Shown here in pieces: positions 4,967 to 6,533 of a DNA stretch of 6,533 nucleotides. Numbering within the stretch: position 1 is the stretch's first letter; each line of letters opens with the position of its first letter. The translations under genes and the position numbers were made by a program. The DNA is from an uncultured Clostridia bacterium (GTDB taxonomy: Bacteria > Bacillota > Clostridia > Lachnospirales > Anaerotignaceae): the NCBI GenBank assembly GCA_947036475.1, contig CAMQRG010000114.1, positions 1-6,533 on the forward strand. Direction: 5' to 3'. The notes under the pieces are model-generated. The model did no database searches, was not told where the DNA came from, and was given only the letters and a program-made list of their open reading frames with translations.

Positions 4967-6373
4967 TTAATGTGTTTTCAGGTAGTATGCGATTTTATAA
5001 TATGGCAGAGAAACGCCGGTTTCCGCCAGACGCCTGGAGATTTTGCGCGGACCGTTGCCGAGGGCGTGCTGCTGGCGGATAAAAGTTTCTATCTGCGGCG
5101 TAATTTTGCCCTGTTCGGGCTGTTCGGCGGAGATTGCGGGCGGTTCCTCCTGCTCGGAAATGGCAAAGGGGATATGTTCCAGCCCCACGAGCGTCGTGAT
5201 TTCTTTTTTTTCGCCAATGTCCTCTATCAGAGGAGATGAGGCGTCAATGCTGTAATTGATAACATCGCGCATCTGGCGGATATTACGCGGATAAACGGCG
5301 TTCAAAACCGCCTGCTTTGCCTCTGGTGTGAATAGTACATGATAGCGGATATGGCGGGTTTCCCAGACAGCGTTTTCGTATTTTTGGACGAAATGCTGCA
5401 GGAGCTGTTCCCGTTCTTCAAGTGAACGTTCCCGCAGGGAAGGCAAATACATTTCGTACTGCCCCAGCCGCTGGTAAAGCTCCGGCAGGAGTACTTCGTG
5501 CAGGTTTTTAGTAGAAGCGGCAATGATGATGACGTTGATGTCGATTTCGCGGATATCGCCGATTCGACGTATTTTTCCGGATTCGATTGCTTTCAGAAGC
5601 AGGCTCTGATAATTTTCGATGGTGTGCGCTTCGTCAAGGAAAAGAATACCGCCGTTTGCCTGCTCGAACAGCCCTTTTTTCTTTTTTGAGCCGGTAAACG
5701 CGCCTTCTACAGAGCCGAAAATTTCCATTGCGGCAATATCGGGGTTTGTGAACTGCGCGCAGTTGATTTCGATAAACGGCGCATTTTTGCTGATAACACC
5801 GATTTCCCTGGCGTAGTGGTAAATCAGATTGGCAAGCATGGTCTTGCCTGTGCCGGATTCCCCTGTGATGATGGAATGGCGCGGGCCGCCGAGTGAGCCG
5901 ACAATCTTTTTGGCTTTTTTATAAATCTCCTGCATAGTCCCCATGTGTACAACGTGGTTGTAGTCAAATTCTGTTTTATTGAGGCTGACCTGCATTTCGA
6001 GATACTTGATTTTGCTGTTCAGCTGGTCAATTTCCTGAATGTCCTGAAATATGGAATATGCCCCGAGAAATTCCCCGCGATAGAAAATGGGGTAGGAATT
6101 GACGATGTATTTTTTTGGTGGGACAAAGTGTATTTTTTTATCCAGTATCGGCTGACGGTTCTGTAAAACGGCAAGCAGCACAGCGTCAGGGTAAAAATCT
6201 GTGATAGGACACCCCAGCATGGAACTGCGCGTTTGATTGACGTAATTTGCGCTGATTTCATTTACATAAATTAAGATGCCGTCTGTGTCTACAACGTTGA
6301 TGCCGTCGTTCAGATGGTCAAGCACGCCGGGGAGTATGCTCATGGAGAGAAACAAGTCTTTTGTTAATTTCAT
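4967..6373 (-). CDS. Sigma-54-dependent activator, PAS and AAA+ domains
   Basis: A 468-residue bacterial enhancer-binding protein that uses ATP hydrolysis to open sigma-54 (RpoN) promoters. Residues about 12-115 form a PAS sensor domain (DGINVVDTDGILIYVN at 23-38), followed by a short coiled-coil linker (about 113-135). The AAA+ domain covers about 140-380: Walker A GESGTGKT (171-178), the sigma-54-contacting loop GAFTGS (224-229), Walker B ILFLDE (243-248), sensor I AAST (285-288), LPSLRER (310-316) and sensor II YPRNIRQMRDVI (361-372). After an acidic/proline linker (about 405-420), residues 424-468 form a small helical DNA-binding end, not a textbook Fis-type HTH. Start ATG 6373 has GGTGA (6387-6383) 9 bases upstream. 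No receiver domain is present, so it is probably controlled by a ligand or redox signal at the PAS domain. It is divergent from a sigma-54 promoter at 6505-6521, its probable target. The signal is unknown. Confidence 0.93.
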   Translation of the reverse strand: MKLTKDLFLSMSILPGVLDHLNDGINVVDTDGILIYVNEISANYVNQTRSSMLGCPITDFYPDAVLLAVLQNRQPILDKKIHFVPPKKYIVNSYPIFYRGEFLGAYSIFQDIQEIDQLNSKIKYLEMQVSLNKTEFDYNHVVHMGTMQEIYKKAKKIVGSLGGPRHSIITGESGTGKTMLANLIYHYAREIGVISKNAPFIEINCAQFTNPDIAAMEIFGSVEGAFTGSKKKKGLFEQANGGILFLDEAHTIENYQSLLLKAIESGKIRRIGDIREIDINVIIIAASTKNLHEVLLPELYQRLGQYEMYLPSLRERSLEEREQLLQHFVQKYENAVWETRHIRYHVLFTPEAKQAVLNAVYPRNIRQMRDVINYSIDASSPLIEDIGEKKEITTLVGLEHIPFAISEQEEPPAISAEQPEQGKITPQIETFIRQQHALGNGPRKISRRLAETGVSLPYYKIAYYLKTH

Positions 6374-6395
6374 TTTATTTTTTCACCAGCCTGTT

Positions 6396-6441
6396 TGTTA
6401 GAAAGTATGTTGTGTGATACATCGTTTCTAACATTCTAACA
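6396..6441. promoter_or_regulatory. Candidate enhancer (UAS) for the sigma-54 activator
   Basis: TGTTAGAA occurs at 6396-6403 and its inverse TTCTAACA twice head-to-tail at 6426-6433 and 6434-6441. The outer pair extends to a perfect 9-bp inverted repeat (6396-6404 / 6425-6433), with 30 bp between starts, near three helical turns, and GTAT (6405-6408) / ATAC (6417-6420) adds inner symmetry. The cluster sits about 90-135 bp upstream of the predicted sigma-54 start, the usual enhancer position, and in the regulator's own leader region. Confidence 0.68.
6433..6441 (-). promoter_or_regulatory. Possible extended -10 promoter of the regulator gene
   Basis: On the minus strand TGTTAGAAT gives an extended -10 (TG-N-TAGAAT, 5 of 6 to TATAAT) with no good -35 box at 17 bp. 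Start of transcription would be near 6426, about 53 bases before the ATG. It coincides with one TTCTAACA enhancer copy, which would allow autoregulation. Weak call. Confidence 0.3.
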
Positions 6442-6504
6442 CAAATTGCAACAAAAAGATAGAGAGAAACAACGTTTTTGCTGGAAAAATAGCAGAAAAA
6501 ATAT

Positions 6505-6521
6505 TTGGCATGGAACTTGCT
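6505..6521 (+). promoter_or_regulatory. Sigma-54 (-24/-12) promoter of divergent operon
   Basis: TTGGCATGGAACTTGCT matches the consensus TTGGCACG-N4-TTGCT at nearly every fixed position, with the invariant GG (6507-6508) and GC (6519-6520) exactly 10 bases apart. The predicted start is about 6532, one or two bases before the window ends. It points right, away from the adjacent sigma-54 activator gene, so the controlled operon lies outside this window. Confidence 0.92.
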
Positions 6522-6533
6522 CATATATTATAT

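Overview
The window looks like chromosomal DNA from an anaerobic, spore-forming Firmicute of class Clostridia, probably Lachnospiraceae-like. The basis is strong AGGAGG-type ribosome binding sites, A/T-rich sigma-A promoter elements, a fermentative D-lactate dehydrogenase, a sigma-54 activator and a BclA-type collagen-like protein. The species call is inference. The first 48 bases are not biological: they are an Illumina Nextera adapter (partial P5 arm, i5 index, Read 1 linker, transposon mosaic end), so native sequence starts at 49 and this is the ragged end of a contig.

Layout. prs (PRPP synthetase, 83-1042, +) ends in a strong intrinsic terminator. A roughly 250-base intergenic region follows, with a near-consensus sigma-A promoter flanked and overlapped by TTGTTAA/TTAACAA half-sites (candidate Rex redox operators) and a long leader. 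It drives a D-lactate/2-hydroxyacid dehydrogenase (1351-2331, +). After its terminator come an unrecognised 78-residue protein (2400-2636, +) and a metal-dependent cyclase/kynurenine formamidase-like hydrolase (2695-3342, +).

From 3343 to 3636 there is no credible gene. The region is packed with hairpins: two identical 23-base stem-loop repeats bracket it, its ends form imperfect inverted repeats, and a 12-bp bidirectional terminator lies inside. It separates the rightward cyclase gene from the leftward collagen-like gene (3637-4809, -). That protein has a Cys-rich head, about 190 residues of Gly-X-Y repeats including six 36-nt units, and a beta-rich C-terminal domain. It resembles exosporium/spore-surface BclA proteins.

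Upstream of it, and ending at its own terminator, is a PAS / AAA+ sigma-54 enhancer-binding protein (4967-6373, -) with an intact GAFTGS motif. Its divergent intergenic region carries three copies of TGTTAGAA (one inverted, two in tandem) about 90-135 bp upstream of an excellent rightward -24/-12 sigma-54 promoter at 6505-6521. The window stops at the predicted transcription start, so the target operon lies just beyond the right edge. This regulator-enhancer-promoter unit is the most informative biology in the window.
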